64,000 nucleotides of DNA from Nocardia aurea (GTDB lineage Bacteria; Actinomycetota; Actinomycetes; Mycobacteriales; Mycobacteriaceae). The position numbers were made by a program, and so were the translations under genes. Under the pieces are notes generated by a model. It had not been told where the DNA came from and ran no database searches. It worked only from the letters and a program-made list of their open reading frames with translations. Positions 62,473 to 64,000 of the stretch are shown piece by piece; within the stretch, counting starts at the first letter, position 1; every line of letters starts with the position of its first letter. The stretch is from contig NZ_QCYJ01000005.1 of NCBI RefSeq assembly GCF_003123685.1, forward strand, positions 372,001-436,000, written 5' to 3'.

Positions 62473-63654
62473 TCACACGCTGCGCAGGTAACGACCGAAA
62501 TGCGGCACGGTGAAACCGATGGTTCCTCGCTCGGCCGAATAGATGAGCCCCTTCTTGATCAGGCCGTCGCGCGCGGGCGACAGCGACGCCGGTTTGCGGC
62601 CGAGTTCGGTCGCCACGGCGGCGGTCGCCACCGGTCCCTCGTCGCCGGACAGATCGGCCATGGCACGCATGTACTCCCGTTCCGCGGGGGTCGCCCGTTC
62701 ATAGCGGGATCCGAAGAAGCCGACGGCCAACTCCTCTTCCGCGGAGGGCGAGGCCAATTCGACGTCCTCGGCGGTGATCGGACTCTCCGGTGCCTGATCC
62801 CAGGCCGCTTTCCCGTACGCCTGCACGAAATACGGGTAGCCATCGGCCTTTTCGTAGAGCACATCGAGCGCACCCTCGGTGAACTTCACCTCTTCGCGCT
62901 GGGCGGGGGCGATGAGCGCCTGATTCGCCGACTCTCGGTCGAGTCGATCGATACGGTGATAGCTGAAAAGACGCTCGGAATAACTCTTCGACGCGGAAAG
63001 TACGGCGGGCAGATGTGGTAGGCCCGCGCCGACGACGATCAGCGGCGCGGCGTCCTGGCTCAGTTCGTGGCACGCGCCGCAGATCGCGGAGATGTCGGCG
63101 GGGCCGAGATCCTGCATCTCGTCGATGAATATCGCGATGCCGACACCGACGTCGCCCGCCAGTCCGGCGGCCTCCTTGAGCAGCTCGACCAGGTCGATCT
63201 CGATATCGCCGGAATCGGCGCGACCGGAGACGGCGGGTACGTCGATACCGGGTTGCCAGCGTTCCCGCATGCCTTTGTCGGCGGTGGCACGCAACGCGAA
63301 TGCCTTGAGGATGCCGAGGAAATCGTCGACGCGTTCGGGGTTGCGGTGCGTCATCGCGATCGCGCGCGCGGCCATGTGCAGCGCGGAGGACAGCGGCCTG
63401 CGCAATTCCTGATCCGGACGGGCCTCGATCTTTCCCGTGCCCCAGTTGCGCGAGACGGCGGCCGAACGAAGTTGGTTGAGCAGCACCGTCTTTCCTACGC
63501 CGCGCAATCCGGTGAGCATGACGCTGCGTTCGGGCCTGCCTCGGGCGACACGTTCGAGCACGATGTCGAAGGCGGTGAGTTGTTTGTCGCGCCCGGCGAG
63601 TTCGGGCGGGCGCTGTCCGGCTCCGGGAGCATACGGATTCCGCACGGGGTCCAT
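62473..63654 (-). CDS. AAA ATPase (Orc1/Cdc6-like fold)
   Basis: 393 residues. Walker A SVMLTGLRGVGKTVLLNQL (about 50), Walker B IAIFIDEMQDLGPADI (about 180), sensor region PLIVVGAGLPHLP, and a C-terminal winged-helix-like part (TPAEREYMRAMADLSGDEGPV, LGRKPASLSPARDGLIKKGLIYSAERG). Common in actinobacteria, function undefined; possibly a stress or phage-response STAND-like ATPase. ATG 63654 begins MDPVRNPYAPG. Divergent from the partial gene at 63817. Confidence 0.87.
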   Translation of the reverse strand: MDPVRNPYAPGAGQRPPELAGRDKQLTAFDIVLERVARGRPERSVMLTGLRGVGKTVLLNQLRSAAVSRNWGTGKIEARPDQELRRPLSSALHMAARAIAMTHRNPERVDDFLGILKAFALRATADKGMRERWQPGIDVPAVSGRADSGDIEIDLVELLKEAAGLAGDVGVGIAIFIDEMQDLGPADISAICGACHELSQDAAPLIVVGAGLPHLPAVLSASKSYSERLFSYHRIDRLDRESANQALIAPAQREEVKFTEGALDVLYEKADGYPYFVQAYGKAAWDQAPESPITAEDVELASPSAEEELAVGFFGSRYERATPAEREYMRAMADLSGDEGPVATAAVATELGRKPASLSPARDGLIKKGLIYSAERGTIGFTVPHFGRYLRSV

Positions 63655-63742
63655 ACCCCGACACCGTAGCGCTTCCGGTCGCCGAAATCTCAATTAATCT
63701 GGGGCATTCTAGGGCGTTCCATAGAAAGCGGTATTTCGCGCT

Positions 63743-63770
63743 TTGTCATTGCGGGGGAACTCTCTACGCT
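63743..63770 (+). promoter_or_regulatory. Possible promoter for the last gene
   Basis: TTGTCA (63743-63748), 16-bp spacer, TACGCT (63765-63770), about 45 bp before the ATG at 63817. Reasonable but unproven. Confidence 0.35.
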
Positions 63771-63816
63771 TATCGCGTTCGGAGGCAGGGTCGGCGGCTG
63801 GGACGAAAGGGGCGTC

Positions 63817-64000
63817 ATGTCCGAGGATGGTCACGTGCTCGCCGAGGTCGTCGCCTCGTGGCCGGTGCCGCCGGACGCGGAGGAGGCGGGCCGGATCCGG
63901 TCGAACATTCTCGTCGCGATCGAGCAGGGGTTCGACGATCCGCAGTTGGTCGCCGATCTCGCGGTCGGGCCGCTGGTGGTTGCGCTCGGCGAACTGGAGG
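63817..64000 (+). CDS. Hypothetical protein (N-terminus only)
   Basis: Open to the window end (about 61 codons): MSEDGHVLAEVVASWPVPPD, then AGRIRSNILVAIEQGFDDPQLVADLAVGPLVVALGEL. Helical, acidic, unrecognised. Divergent from the AAA ATPase gene, with which it might be functionally linked. Confidence 0.6.
   Translation, partial: MSEDGHVLAEVVASWPVPPDAEEAGRIRSNILVAIEQGFDDPQLVADLAVGPLVVALGELE

Overview
The window is high-GC actinobacterial DNA that reads as Nocardia or a close relative. The signs are the order dnaA-rpmH-rnpA-yidD-yidC-jag-rsmG-parA-parB followed by a Rv3916c-type protein, cwlM, trxA/trxB, an anti-sigma-like gene, sigM, a MurJ-pseudokinase fusion, a DUF6049 protein, a MutT4-type Nudix gene and pcnA. 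This is the gene order of Mycobacteriales next to the replication origin. GTG starts are frequent, and two HTH/DUF5753 regulators are paired with DUF397 proteins, a habit of Nocardia and Streptomyces. No rRNA, tRNA, insertion sequence or CRISPR array was recognised.

Region 1 (1-5536) is the replication/ribosome/membrane-insertion cluster: dnaA (minus strand, cut by the window edge), an intergenic region with DnaA boxes and an rpmH promoter, then rpmH, rnpA, yidD, yidC, jag and rsmG.

Region 2 (5537-11493) is the most unusual part. About 6 kb between rsmG and parA, where relatives normally have a short gap, hold no convincing gene. Instead there are six parS-like ParB sites, with two more in the first codons of rsmG and parA. 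There is also a 7-bp tandem array (17 copies), a 16-bp tandem array (about 16 copies), strong hairpins and decayed direct duplications, two of which carry parS. It looks like an expanded chromosomal centromere next to parAB.

Region 3 (11494-28933) covers segregation (parA, parB), cell wall control (cwlM pseudo-amidase, MurJ-pseudokinase), redox (trxA, trxB), the sigM unit, the DUF6049 protein, Nudix and pcnA.

Region 4 (28934-38238) is accessory metabolism: a pxpABC 5-oxoprolinase operon, a secreted DUF4185 protein, an acidic D-rich protein, an MFS transporter, a Nudix hydrolase, a pirin and a DUF4190 membrane protein.

Region 5 (38216-53169) contains two similar regulator modules (a minus-strand small gene or gene pair, a divergent HTH/DUF5753 gene, then DUF397 genes). 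Between them lie an M13 peptidase, an epimerase, a truncated oxidoreductase remnant, an ABC exporter with a MerR-type promoter, a FAD/Fe-S oxidoreductase, a 34-residue microprotein gene and a HhH-GPD DNA glycosylase.

Region 6 (53232-64000) has the Sdh1 succinate dehydrogenase operon, a thiolase-fold protein lacking both catalytic cysteines, a coiled-coil protein, an alpha/beta hydrolase, a large acyl-CoA dehydrogenase, an AAA ATPase and the start of an unknown gene.
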